Shown piece after piece: positions 34,498-42,711 of a DNA stretch of 64,000 nt (positions within the stretch are counted from its first letter, which is position 1; each line of letters starts with the position of its first letter). This DNA comes from Methylocaldum marinum (lineage in GTDB: Bacteria; Pseudomonadota; Gammaproteobacteria; Methylococcales; Methylococcaceae): the NCBI RefSeq assembly GCF_003584645.1, contig NZ_AP017928.1:5159501-5223500 (forward strand), read 5' to 3'. The translations under genes and the position numbers were made by a program. The notes under the pieces were generated by a model. The model had not been told where the DNA came from. It did not search any database and saw only the letters and a list, made by a program, of their open reading frames with translations.

Positions 34498-34942
34498 GGA
34501 CTGTGCCTGGAAGTTGTCGATTTAAGCGGTGAAGACCTTGCATTTCCGCACTTTATTTTTGGACGGGGAATTCGGCGAGAGTTCGGTTTCAGCTGTGCGG
34601 AGCCACGTCTCTTAAACATCCGATTCTACACGTAATTTCGGATGCAATGAGATACGCTTTCCAACGTATCGTCGGAGTCCGGCCGGGCGCGCCTGAGCAA
34701 AGGCGAGTTTGAGAAAAAGGCTCCGAACGCGCCGCATCAGAAGGACGTGGATTACTTTTGCGTACAAACATTGCTGCGGTTTTAATCCGACGCGTTTGTC
34801 GGCAAAAAATATTTGGCCACGTCGTATTCGGGGCTATCTCTTGATTCATGGAAGCCTTGTGCGGAGCGGCCCCCGGCTCTAAAGTCATTACTGCGGCGGT
34901 CTAACTGACCGTTAAGGAACGGCAGTCACGGTGGAGCAAGGA
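34498..34942. promoter_or_regulatory. divergent intergenic stretch
   Basis: 445 bases between the GTPase pair (minus) and the cytochrome gene (plus). An AT-richer patch at about 34750-34830 (ATTTTGCG.., TCGGCAAAAAATATTTGG) probably carries promoters. No protein-coding signal was accepted; a minus frame at 34589-34888 has no ribosome site or family. Confidence 0.4.
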
Positions 34943-36688
34943 ATGCGAATACCGAGCGGAAAACACCGATCAGGCCGGAATGGCCGATCCCACCGAACCC
35001 GGTTCCCCGGTCGAACGGTCAAGGACGGATCTTCGATATCCCCAATGAAGCCGCGACGCGGGATGTTTCTGCGAGTGCTGGCCATCGCCGGCATCGTCGC
35101 GGCGATCGGCATTGCGGTTTGGCAAGGACCGCCCGATTACACCGTGCCGGAACAGCCGAGAAAACCCGCAGAAGAGACCGCCCCGCCGACATATGTCGGG
35201 GGCGGGGCCTGCGCGGAATGCCACCGTGAGGAGAATCGGCTCTGGCGGGGCTCTCATCACGAGCTGGCCATGTGTCCCGCCAGCGAAGAGACGTTTGCCG
35301 GCGACTTCGGCAACGCCTCGTTCACCTATGCCGGAATTACCACCATCTTCTTTCGCCGCGACGGGCGCTTCATGGTCCGCACCGATGGACCCGACGGGCT
35401 GCTTCGCGACTATGAAATCCGGTACACCTTCGGCACGGTGCCGCTGCAGCAGTATCTGATTCCTCTGCCGGGCGGCCGCCTGCAGGCTTTAGGGATCGCC
35501 TGGGATACCCGCCCCGAGGCGGAAGGCGGGCAGCGCTGGTTCCGCCTCTATCCGGACCAGAACGTGACCCATAGCCATCCGTTGCACTGGACCGGCCTCA
35601 ACCAGAACTGGAATTACATGTGCGCCGAGTGCCATTCGACGAACGTGAAGAAGAATTACGATCTCAAGGCGCGGCGCTATTCAACCAAGTTCTCTGAAAT
35701 CAACGTGTCATGCGAAGCCTGTCACGGCCCCGGCTCGAATCACGTGGCTTGGGTAAAGAAAGAGGGCGACGGGCGGCGCCGGGATGGGCGCAAGGGCCTG
35801 GCCATCGCGCTCGACGAGCGCAAGTCCGTTCAATGGATGCCGAATCCGGAGAGCGGCAATGCCGCGCGCTCGGCACCGCGCCGGTCTAGGCGGGAGATCG
35901 ACATGTGCGCGCGCTGCCATTCGCGGCGCGGTCCGATTTCCGAAGATTATCGCCACGGCTATCCGCTGGGCGATACCCATCGGCTGGCGCTGTTGGAGGA
36001 TGGCCTTTATTACCCGGACGGGCAGATGCGCGATGAGGTGTACGTCTACGGCTCCTTTCTGCAAAGCAAGATGTTTCGGCAGGGCGTGACCTGCAGCGAT
36101 TGCCACGAGCCGCACAGCCTTGGTCTGCGTGCTCCGGGGGATAAAGTCTGCCTCCAGTGCCACGCAGCCCAAAAATACGAACGCCCCGAGCACCATTTTC
36201 ATCCGCTGAATTCCCGCGGCGCGGACTGCATCGAATGCCATATGCCGGCGACCACGTACATGATCGTGGATCCGCGGCACGATCACAGCTTTCGTGTGCC
36301 GAGGCCGGATCTGTCCGTCAAATTGGGAACGCCGAACGCCTGCAACCGATGCCATGCGGACCATTCGCCCGCTTGGGCGGCGAAGCGGGTCGAGCAGTGG
36401 TACGGGCATACGCCCGAGGGCTATCAGCGATATGCCGAAATGCTGCATGACGATTCCACGGGAGCGCCCGGCGCGGTCGAGCGCTTGCTCGGCCTCGCCG
36501 AGGATAAACGTCAGCCGGCGATCGCCAGGGCGAGTGCGCTGGCTCGACTGGACCGTGTTCCGAATTCCCGCTCCCTCTCGGTGATCGGCAGGCAGTTGCG
36601 CGACGACGACCCGCTGGTACGCGAGGCGGCGGCCGGTGCGTTGGAAGGCGCGGAACCACAAACCCGTTTCCGGCTCCTGGCGCGTTAA
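34943..36688 (+). CDS. octaheme c-type cytochrome, cut from its TPR tail by an in-frame TAA
   Basis: Membrane-anchored periplasmic multiheme cytochrome. The N-terminal anchor is RVLAIAGIVAAIGIAVW. Eight CxxCH heme sites follow: CAECH, CAECH, CEACH, CARCH, CSDCH, CLQCH, CIECH and CNRCH. After them comes a HEAT-like helical part (AIARASALARLDRVP, DDPLVREAAAGALEGA). ATG 34943 has GGAG seven bases upstream. ATG 35045 (MKPRRGMFLRVL) just before the anchor is the alternative. The stop TAA at 36686 sits in the middle of a HEAT repeat, and the same frame goes on without shift (LRDPVRAVRIEAARALADV) into a TPR region. So this is probably the first part of one original protein of about 820 residues, or a genuine split. 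Likely an electron-transfer or redox enzyme subunit. Confidence 0.88.
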   Translation: MRIPSGKHRSGRNGRSHRTRFPGRTVKDGSSISPMKPRRGMFLRVLAIAGIVAAIGIAVWQGPPDYTVPEQPRKPAEETAPPTYVGGGACAECHREENRLWRGSHHELAMCPASEETFAGDFGNASFTYAGITTIFFRRDGRFMVRTDGPDGLLRDYEIRYTFGTVPLQQYLIPLPGGRLQALGIAWDTRPEAEGGQRWFRLYPDQNVTHSHPLHWTGLNQNWNYMCAECHSTNVKKNYDLKARRYSTKFSEINVSCEACHGPGSNHVAWVKKEGDGRRRDGRKGLAIALDERKSVQWMPNPESGNAARSAPRRSRREIDMCARCHSRRGPISEDYRHGYPLGDTHRLALLEDGLYYPDGQMRDEVYVYGSFLQSKMFRQGVTCSDCHEPHSLGLRAPGDKVCLQCHAAQKYERPEHHFHPLNSRGADCIECHMPATTYMIVDPRHDHSFRVPRPDLSVKLGTPNACNRCHADHSPAWAAKRVEQWYGHTPEGYQRYAEMLHDDSTGAPGAVERLLGLAEDKRQPAIARASALARLDRVPNSRSLSVIGRQLRDDDPLVREAAAGALEGAEPQTRFRLLAR

Positions 36689-36709
36689 CTCCGGGACCCG
36701 GTCCGCGCT

Positions 36710-37408
36710 GTGCGCATCGAGGCGGCACGGGCGCTGGCCGACGTTCCGGCGGAGCGCCTGACACCCGATCAGCGGACTACGTTCACGCGGGGTATCGCCG
36801 AATACATGACGGCGCAGCGGCTCAATGCGGATCGTCCCGAGGCGCACCTCAATCTCGCGCAGGTGCATGCGGCCCAGCGCCGGTTCGATCGGGCCGAGGC
36901 GGCCTTGCGCACCGCCTTGGAGCTGGTCCCGGGCTTCGTGCCGGCATCGGTCAACCTGGCGGATCTTCATCGCGCGCTGGGCCGCGATACGGAGGGGGAG
37001 TCGGTGTTGCGGGAGGCGTTGCGACGCAGTCCCGAAAGCGCCGCGCTGCACCATGCGCTCGGGCTGCTGCGCGTGCGCCAGAAGCGCATGTCCGAAGCCT
37101 TGGCGGAGTTGAAGCAGGCGGTCAATCTTGACCGAAGCAACGCCCGTTATGCCTATGTCTATGGCGTAGCCCTGAACGGCGTCGGGCAGGCGCAAAAGGC
37201 CATTGCGATCCTCCAAAGCGCATTCCGGCAACACCCTTTCGATCGGGATTTGCTTTTTGCGCTCGCGAGCATCTACCGAGACAACGGGCAGCCGCACAAG
37301 GCGCTCTCCTACGCCAGAGCTCTCGCCGAATTGGAACCCGAGAATCCGGAGAGGGCAGCCCTGGTAGCGGAGCTCCAAGAACAGGGGCGTCGCAAGTCGA
37401 GGGATTAA
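36710..37408 (+). CDS. TPR-repeat protein, probable detached C-terminus of the octaheme cytochrome
   Basis: Open frame in exactly the same phase as the cytochrome gene upstream. It begins with the rest of a HEAT repeat (MRIEAARALADVPAERL, from a GTG) and continues with about five TPR units (AHLNLAQVHAAQRRFDRAEAALRTAL, ALHHALGLLRVRQKRMSEALAELKQAV, DLLFALASIYRDNGQPHKAL). Cytochromes of this kind commonly have CxxCH repeats, HEAT repeats and TPR repeats in one chain. Reading through the TAA gives a continuous, well-conserved-looking helix. The GTG at 36710 has no clear ribosome site, so independent translation is doubtful. It has no signal peptide of its own. Confidence 0.6.
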   Translation: MRIEAARALADVPAERLTPDQRTTFTRGIAEYMTAQRLNADRPEAHLNLAQVHAAQRRFDRAEAALRTALELVPGFVPASVNLADLHRALGRDTEGESVLREALRRSPESAALHHALGLLRVRQKRMSEALAELKQAVNLDRSNARYAYVYGVALNGVGQAQKAIAILQSAFRQHPFDRDLLFALASIYRDNGQPHKALSYARALAELEPENPERAALVAELQEQGRRKSRD

Positions 37409-37730
37409 GCGGTGGCTTGTTTTTACACACTTTAGGAATATATCGAGACGCTTCCGTCGACAAAGTATTGCCGAGCTACGCCGCTGGTGGCGGTGTTGCG
37501 AAAACAGTCCTAGGATGGGCAAAGCATAGCGCGCCCATCAAACCCGGAGATGATGGTTTGGCCGGCCAACGCATTTGACAAGGGATGCGGACAACGATTC
37601 ACATTTGAATCACATTGTCGAACTTCGAAGGCGAAATCCTCCTTGAGAGGAACGCACAGGATCTTTTTTCCGGGGCAATTCCTGTCTAATTGAGGAAGGA
37701 AAGGAAGCGAAACCACGAAAGGAGATCGAA
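37409..37730. promoter_or_regulatory. intergenic stretch with degenerate repeats and the sulfatase promoter
   Basis: 322 bases. Two degenerate copies of the dispersed repeats: GACAAAGTATTGCCGAGCTACG (about 37460) and TAGGATGGGCAAAGCATAGCG..CGCCCATCA (about 37511-37540). A more AT-rich patch at 37600-37695 should carry the sulfatase promoter. GAAAGGAGATCGAA directly before 37731 is a strong ribosome site. Confidence 0.5.
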
Positions 37731-40178
37731 ATGGACACACCCCGTTTTCGGAAACAGCGCTTAGGGATGTCCCCTGGCTTGCTGCTCAAGGTGGTTGCGT
37801 TGCTGGCGCTCTCGCTTGCCGCCGCATGGGCGGAGACCCCGCGCGGCACGGTGCTGCCCGCGCCGGAGCCTGCCTTCAAGGGCAAGATCGGACGCACTTA
37901 CAAACACTCCCAGCCGGACAAGATTTCGGTCGCCAAAGCGCCGGCCGGGGCACCGAACGTCCTGGTGGTCCTGATCGACGATTCCGGATTCGGCCAGTGG
38001 GGCACCTTCGGCGGGCAGATTCCGACGCCCAACCTCGACCGGCTGGCGAAGGCCGGGTTGAGCTACACGCGTTTCCACACCACGGCCCTCTGTTCGCCCA
38101 CTCGCGCGGCTCTCTTGACCGGACGCAACCACCACTCGGTCGGTACCGGCACGGTCACGGAGACGGGCACCGCCTATCCCGGCTACACCGGCCAGATTCC
38201 CAAGAGCGCCGCGATGGTCTCCGAGATTCTGCGCCAGAACGGCTACAGCACCGCCTTCTTCGGCAAGAACCATAATGTCCCGGACTGGGAGACCAGCGTA
38301 TCGGGCCCCTATGACCGCTGGCCGGGGTTGCAAGGCTTCGACCATTTCTACGGCTTCCTCGGCGGAGAGGCCAACCAGTGGGCGCCGGCGGTCTACCGCG
38401 ACCATCAGCGGGTGGAGATGCAGGTTCCGAGAGGCCGAGAAGGGCGCTACACGCTCAACGACGCGCTGGCGGACGAGGCCATCGACTACATCTTTCAGCA
38501 AAAGTCGGTTACGCCCGACCGGCCGTTCTTCGTCTATTACGCTCCGGGTGCGACGCACGCCCCGCATCACGTGCCGAAGGAATGGATGGACAAGTTCAAG
38601 GGGCAGTTCGACCAGGGCTGGGACAAGTACCGCGAAGAGACCTACCAGCGCCAGCTCAAGCTGGGCGTCATCCCACCGGATACCAAGCTCACGCCCAGAC
38701 CCAGGGAAATACCGGCCTACGACTCGCTGACACCCGACCAGAAGCGGGTGGCCGCTCGGCTGATGGAAGCGTTCGCGGCCTACACCGCCCAGACCGACTA
38801 CGAGGTGGGCCGCGTACTCGACGCCATCGAGCAGGTCGGCCAACTGCACAACACGGTCGTTTTTTGGATCATCGGCGATAATGGCGCCTCCATGGAAGGT
38901 ACTCTCTACGGCGCTTTCAACGAAATGGCGGCCATCGGCGGTTTATCCGAAGATCCGGCTTTGCTGGTGCAGCACCTGGACGAAATCGGAGGGCCCAACG
39001 CTTACAACCACTTCCCGGTGGGCTGGGCCTGGGCGGTGAACACGCCGTTTCAATGGGGCAAGCAGGTCGCCTCTCACCTGGGCGGCGTACGCAATCCGAT
39101 GGTGGTCGCCTGGCCGGATCGCATCAAGGACAAAGGCGGCATGCGCACGCAATTCCACCACGTCATCGACATCGTGCCGACCATTTTGGAAGCGGTCAAA
39201 ATCCCGATGCCCACGGAGGTGAACGGCGTCAAGCAGAAGCCGATGGAAGGCGTCAGCATGCTGTACAGCTTCGATAATGCGAACGCAAAAGGCGCGCGTC
39301 AGGTGCAGTACTTCGAAATGTTCGGCAACCGGGCGCTATACAGGGACGGCTGGATCGCCGCCGCCCGGCATGGCCGGCTGCCGTGGACCACCGGGACCTT
39401 TGATTTCGACGCGGATCAATGGGAGCTTTACGACCTGGATCGTGATTTCAGCGAAGCGGACGATCTGGCCGCGAAACATCCCGACAAGCTCAAGAAGCTT
39501 CAGGACGACTTTTGGGTGGAAGCCAAGAAGTTCCAGGTTCTCCCTTTGGACGATCGCTTGGCCGAGCGTACCGACCCGAGCTTGCGGCCGAGTCTGATCG
39601 AGGGACGGTCAAGGTTCACCTATTACCCGGGCGGCGTGCGCATTCCGGAGGGCTCGGCCGCCCCGGTCAAGAACCGCTCGCACATCATTACGGCAGAGAT
39701 AGAAGTACCCCGGGGCGGAGCGGACGGCGTACTCGTTGCCGAGGGCGGAGTGGTGGGAGGTTTCGCCCTCTACATCAACGACGGACGGCCGGTTTACGAG
39801 TACAACTACGTCACCCAGGCCCGTTACACGGTAACCGGCTCGGAGGCGCTGTCTCCGGGACCGAACAACATACGCATGGAGTTCCGCTACGACGGCGGCG
39901 GCATCGGCAAGGGCGCCACGGCGGCGCTTTTCGTCAACGACAAGAAGGCCGGCGAGGGCCGGATCGAACATACCACCTGGGGACGCTTTTCCGCCGACGA
40001 AACCTTCGACATCGGCGAAGACTCGGGATCCCCGGTAAGCGCCGCTTACGCTTCGCCCAATCGGTTCACCGGCACCTTGAAGAAGGTGGAAATCGATGTC
40101 CAGCCCGCGAACCTGAGCGCGGAAGATCGACAAAGACTTCGGAGCATCGCGTTAAGAGCCAGGCAAGTCATGGACTAA
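37731..40178 (+). CDS. periplasmic arylsulfatase
   Basis: Sulfate-ester hydrolase of 815 residues. The signal peptide is at 1-35 (LLLKVVALLALSLAAAWA). The alkaline-phosphatase-like core opens with NVLVVLIDDSGFGQWG (metal-binding Asp pair). The sulfatase signature CSPTRAALLTGRNHHSVG has Cys121, the residue that is turned into formylglycine; HAPHH, and IGDNGASMEG as the second metal site, follow. After about residue 610 comes a beta-rich C-terminal domain (HIITAEIEVPRGGADGVL, GTLKKVEIDVQPA), as in the large arylsulfatases with a jelly-roll tail. No formylglycine-generating enzyme gene lies in the window, so activation depends on a gene elsewhere. The TAA stop abuts a long repeat. Confidence 0.95.
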   Translation: MDTPRFRKQRLGMSPGLLLKVVALLALSLAAAWAETPRGTVLPAPEPAFKGKIGRTYKHSQPDKISVAKAPAGAPNVLVVLIDDSGFGQWGTFGGQIPTPNLDRLAKAGLSYTRFHTTALCSPTRAALLTGRNHHSVGTGTVTETGTAYPGYTGQIPKSAAMVSEILRQNGYSTAFFGKNHNVPDWETSVSGPYDRWPGLQGFDHFYGFLGGEANQWAPAVYRDHQRVEMQVPRGREGRYTLNDALADEAIDYIFQQKSVTPDRPFFVYYAPGATHAPHHVPKEWMDKFKGQFDQGWDKYREETYQRQLKLGVIPPDTKLTPRPREIPAYDSLTPDQKRVAARLMEAFAAYTAQTDYEVGRVLDAIEQVGQLHNTVVFWIIGDNGASMEGTLYGAFNEMAAIGGLSEDPALLVQHLDEIGGPNAYNHFPVGWAWAVNTPFQWGKQVASHLGGVRNPMVVAWPDRIKDKGGMRTQFHHVIDIVPTILEAVKIPMPTEVNGVKQKPMEGVSMLYSFDNANAKGARQVQYFEMFGNRALYRDGWIAAARHGRLPWTTGTFDFDADQWELYDLDRDFSEADDLAAKHPDKLKKLQDDFWVEAKKFQVLPLDDRLAERTDPSLRPSLIEGRSRFTYYPGGVRIPEGSAAPVKNRSHIITAEIEVPRGGADGVLVAEGGVVGGFALYINDGRPVYEYNYVTQARYTVTGSEALSPGPNNIRMEFRYDGGGIGKGATAALFVNDKKAGEGRIEHTTWGRFSADETFDIGEDSGSPVSAAYASPNRFTGTLKKVEIDVQPANLSAEDRQRLRSIALRARQVMD

Positions 40179-40393
40179 TTCCAAATCGCTTTCAATAAGG
40201 CATTCATTTTTGTAGGGTGGTTTAGGCCGCGAGGGCGTAACCCACCGAGCGGCCTCGGATGGGTGGGTTACGCGGAGCCTGTCCTGAGCCTGTCGAAGGG
40301 CCTGTCCCGAGTGGAGCCGAGGGGTTGTCCGCCATCGATTGGTTTCGCTGCGCTCTACCCATCCTACGATTAAGGGGCACTTAAGGGGCACTC
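40178..40393. repeat. composite repeat after the arylsulfatase gene
   Basis: Begins at the stop codon with ATTCCAAATCGCTTTCAAT, as does the copy after trxB. It runs through GCATTCATTTTTGTAGGGTGG, GTAACCCACC / GGTGGGTTAC, CCTGTCCTGAGCCTGTCGAAG and TGGTTTCGCTGCGCTCTACC to CATCCTACGAT. At its end an 11-base unit TTAAGGGGCAC is present twice in tandem (about 40371-40392), followed by TCGAATGGCGG, again matching the trxB copy (TCGAATGCCGAATGG). Confidence 0.8.
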
Positions 40394-40559
40394 GAATGGC
40401 GGGTGGGGCGGTATCCCCCGGAAAGCCGTCCCGGTCCTTGCTGATTCGCCTGGTTTTTTACCTTTTCGCGGTGATGGGCAAAAATAGCCGAGACCTGGAC
40501 GGTGTCCGTCCGGGAACGCGGTTGCGTTTTCGATCGGCGCTTCGTTATAAGGATTGAAT

Positions 40560-41375
40560 ATGCCAAGAAGAATGCTTTCCTTCCTGATCGGTTTGCTCCT
40601 CTCGGCCGTTTTTGCCCCCTCGGGTATGGCCGAGCAGGTTCTCAAAATGGCGACCACCACGAGTACCGAGAACACAGGTCTCTTGCCGGTACTCGACGCG
40701 CCGTTCGAAAAAAAGCACAAGGCCAGGATAGATGTGATCGCCGTGGGCAGCGGCAAGGCCTTGAAACTGGGGGAAAACGGCGATGTCGACATCGTCTTCG
40801 TGCACGATCCCGAGGCCGAACAGAAATTCGTGGCGGCGGGATACGGCGTGGACCGCAAGGCGGTGATGCATAACGACTTCATCATTGTCGGCCCGGAAGC
40901 GGACCCCGCCGGCATCAGGGCGGCAAAGACCGCGGACGAAGCATTCAAGATAATCGCCGAGGCCAAGGCGGGGTTCGTTTCCCGCGGCGACGAATCGGGG
41001 ACCCATGTCAAGGAAAAGAATCTTTGGGAAAAGGCAGGTCTGCAGCCGGAAGACGGATGGTATTTGTCGGTCGGTCAAGGCATGGGAGCGGTGCTGCGGA
41101 TGGCGGACGACAAAGCCTATTACACGCTGACCGATCGGGGAACCTTTCTCGCAAGCCGGGATAAATTGACCGTGAAGCTGTTATTCGAGGGCGATCCGGT
41201 CTTGTTTAATCCTTATCATGTGATGGCCGTGAACCCCGAGAAGCACAAACACGTGAATTACCGGCTGGCGAAGGAATACATCGACTATGTCACCGGACCG
41301 AAAGGGCAAAAAGCCATCGGCGACTTCAAGGTCGGTGGCCAGCAATTGTTCTTTCCTGATGCCCCGTTCAGATAA
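40560..41375 (+). CDS. tungstate-type ABC substrate-binding protein (TupA-like)
   Basis: Periplasmic binding protein of 271 residues with a signal peptide (LSFLIGLLLSAVFAPSGMA). The family opening ATTTSTENTGLLPVL, with the TTTS oxyanion-contact motif, is typical of TupA/WtpA-like tungstate or molybdate binding proteins. So are KMAT.., GSGKALKLGENGDVDIVFVHDP and SRGDESGTHVKEKNLW. The start is ATG 40560 with AAGGA seven bases upstream, not the TTG at 40554. No permease or ATPase gene follows, so it is an orphan in this window. Tungstate is the best guess; molybdate cannot be excluded. Confidence 0.9.
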   Translation: MPRRMLSFLIGLLLSAVFAPSGMAEQVLKMATTTSTENTGLLPVLDAPFEKKHKARIDVIAVGSGKALKLGENGDVDIVFVHDPEAEQKFVAAGYGVDRKAVMHNDFIIVGPEADPAGIRAAKTADEAFKIIAEAKAGFVSRGDESGTHVKEKNLWEKAGLQPEDGWYLSVGQGMGAVLRMADDKAYYTLTDRGTFLASRDKLTVKLLFEGDPVLFNPYHVMAVNPEKHKHVNYRLAKEYIDYVTGPKGQKAIGDFKVGGQQLFFPDAPFR

Positions 41376-41514
41376 GAAGAAGTCGGCGGAACAGCCGGCA
41401 TGGAACCAAGGACCTGAAAAACTTGCCCAAACTGTAGGCGTATTTGTTTCAGAATAGGGATGCCGAAGGCGTGGCGCTGTCCCGAATTTGTTATCGTAAC
41501 AGGGAGAGATCGAA

Positions 41515-41766
41515 ATGTTGCTTTGGATTATATTCGGCGGGATCGCCGGCTGGGTAGCCAGCATGATCGTCGGTCGGGCAGACGAGATGGGGCTCTTGAG
41601 CAATATCGCGGTGGGCATTATCGGCGCTTTCATCGGTGGTTGGATTGCCGATCGCCTTGGATTCGGGGGAGAACCGGGTGTAGAGCGTCCGACATCTTTG
41701 ATAAGCTTCGCGACAGCGGTGCTCGGGGCCATAATTCTCTTGGTCATTCTCAATGCGTTGACCTAG
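41515..41766 (+). CDS. GlsB/YeaQ/YmgE family small membrane stress protein
   Basis: 83-residue protein with three hydrophobic segments (LLWIIFGGIAGWVASMIVG, IAVGIIGAFIGGWIADRLG, ISFATAVLGAIILLVILNAL). It has the GGIAGWVAS and GxIGAFIGGW motifs of the transglycosylase-associated / GlsB family. These proteins are induced in stress or stationary phase; the molecular role is not settled. GGGAGAGATCGAA before the ATG is a good ribosome site. Confidence 0.95.
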   Translation: MLLWIIFGGIAGWVASMIVGRADEMGLLSNIAVGIIGAFIGGWIADRLGFGGEPGVERPTSLISFATAVLGAIILLVILNALT

Positions 41767-41920
41767 AGCTGGTACCAGGACGACCAGGGCTATCTTTGTT
41801 GTCAGCGGCGTGCCGTTTCGGCCGATAATATGCGGCCGATTTCTCGTCGGAAACTTGGACAAGTGGATGTCGTTCGTTTTCTTTTTCGAAGTGTAAACTC
41901 GCATAATCTTTTCGCGGGGG

Positions 41921-42505
41921 ATGATGGTGAACAATTGGTCAATTAGGGCATTTGGGGGACTCCTCGCCATATGGGCGTTTTCCGCGCCGGCCGTGGCCCA
42001 GAAGTTCAGTCCCCTGCCGGATGACGAAGAAATCGAAGAAGCGAGTTCGGGCGCCGAGGGCGACGCCGATCTCGAATTCAGCGAGGACGAGCGGGTTACG
42101 CTGAATGAACTGAGGGCCTGGTTGCGTCAGCGCAGTTTCGAAAGAGCGCAAGCCGCGGCATTCGGTCCCGATCGAGCAGACGGCGCCGGTTCGGATGCCG
42201 TGTACCGGGAAGTGCGCCCGCCGCAGCTCCTGCACGATGCACGGAATTGGCAAGGCCGGCCCAAGCCTCGGCTGCACATCGGCCGGATGCCCGAGGACCG
42301 GGTTCGCAATAGCTACGCGACCCGCGATCCGAAAAGTATCGGATCTCCGCGTAAGCAGCTGATTCTGGATTCCTCCGCTGGACACTCCGGGGGCACCGCA
42401 ACGCCGGTCGAGACCAAAACGAAAAGCCGCGTTAGGCTGGTATGGTCCGCCGACCCGGCTCGGCAAAAATCGAATTCGCGCCCATCCGCTTCCGAGCGGC
42501 ACTGA
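41921..42505 (+). CDS. hypothetical secreted protein
   Basis: 194 residues with a clear signal peptide (SIRAFGGLLAIWAFSAPAVA, cleavage about residue 26). An acidic stretch follows (DDEEIEEASSGAEGDADLEF), then a helical part (ERVTLNELRAWLRQRSFERAQAAAF) and a basic, low-complexity C-terminal half. GGGGGATG precedes the start. No family recognised. The secretion signal and ribosome site support it being real; the basic half without clear structure leaves some doubt. It converges with the amino-acid permease gene across a repeat. Confidence 0.6.
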   Translation: MMVNNWSIRAFGGLLAIWAFSAPAVAQKFSPLPDDEEIEEASSGAEGDADLEFSEDERVTLNELRAWLRQRSFERAQAAAFGPDRADGAGSDAVYREVRPPQLLHDARNWQGRPKPRLHIGRMPEDRVRNSYATRDPKSIGSPRKQLILDSSAGHSGGTATPVETKTKSRVRLVWSADPARQKSNSRPSASERH

Positions 42506-42529
42506 CGTATAGGCGCTACTACCGGCGGA

Positions 42530-42700
42530 GCAGCTTTCTGCGCCGCTCGTCGTCCGGGGCGGGGCGAGAGCGTTTCATCTCGCTCGCACGGCAAAACAGG
42601 CTTGGCGGGTGTCGTCGGCGCCTTCGGTTCCGGTGAATGGATTCACGCATTTGTAGGTCGGCAATCCTTTGCCGACAAAGCCGTTGGTCGGGCAGCCCAC
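42530..42700. repeat. composite repeat, inverted relative to the copy at 52.6 kb
   Basis: Contains GCGTTTCATCTCGCTCGCACGG, AGGCTTGGCGGGTGTCGTCG, GCGCCTTCGGTTC and then the short palindrome GTAGGTCGGCAATCC..TTGCCGAC. The same blocks, in reverse-complement order and with about four fifths identity by eye, are at 52555-52733. A third partial copy is at 18900-19000. It separates the converging hypothetical and permease genes. Confidence 0.75.
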
Positions 42701-42711
42701 GCGCGAATGCT

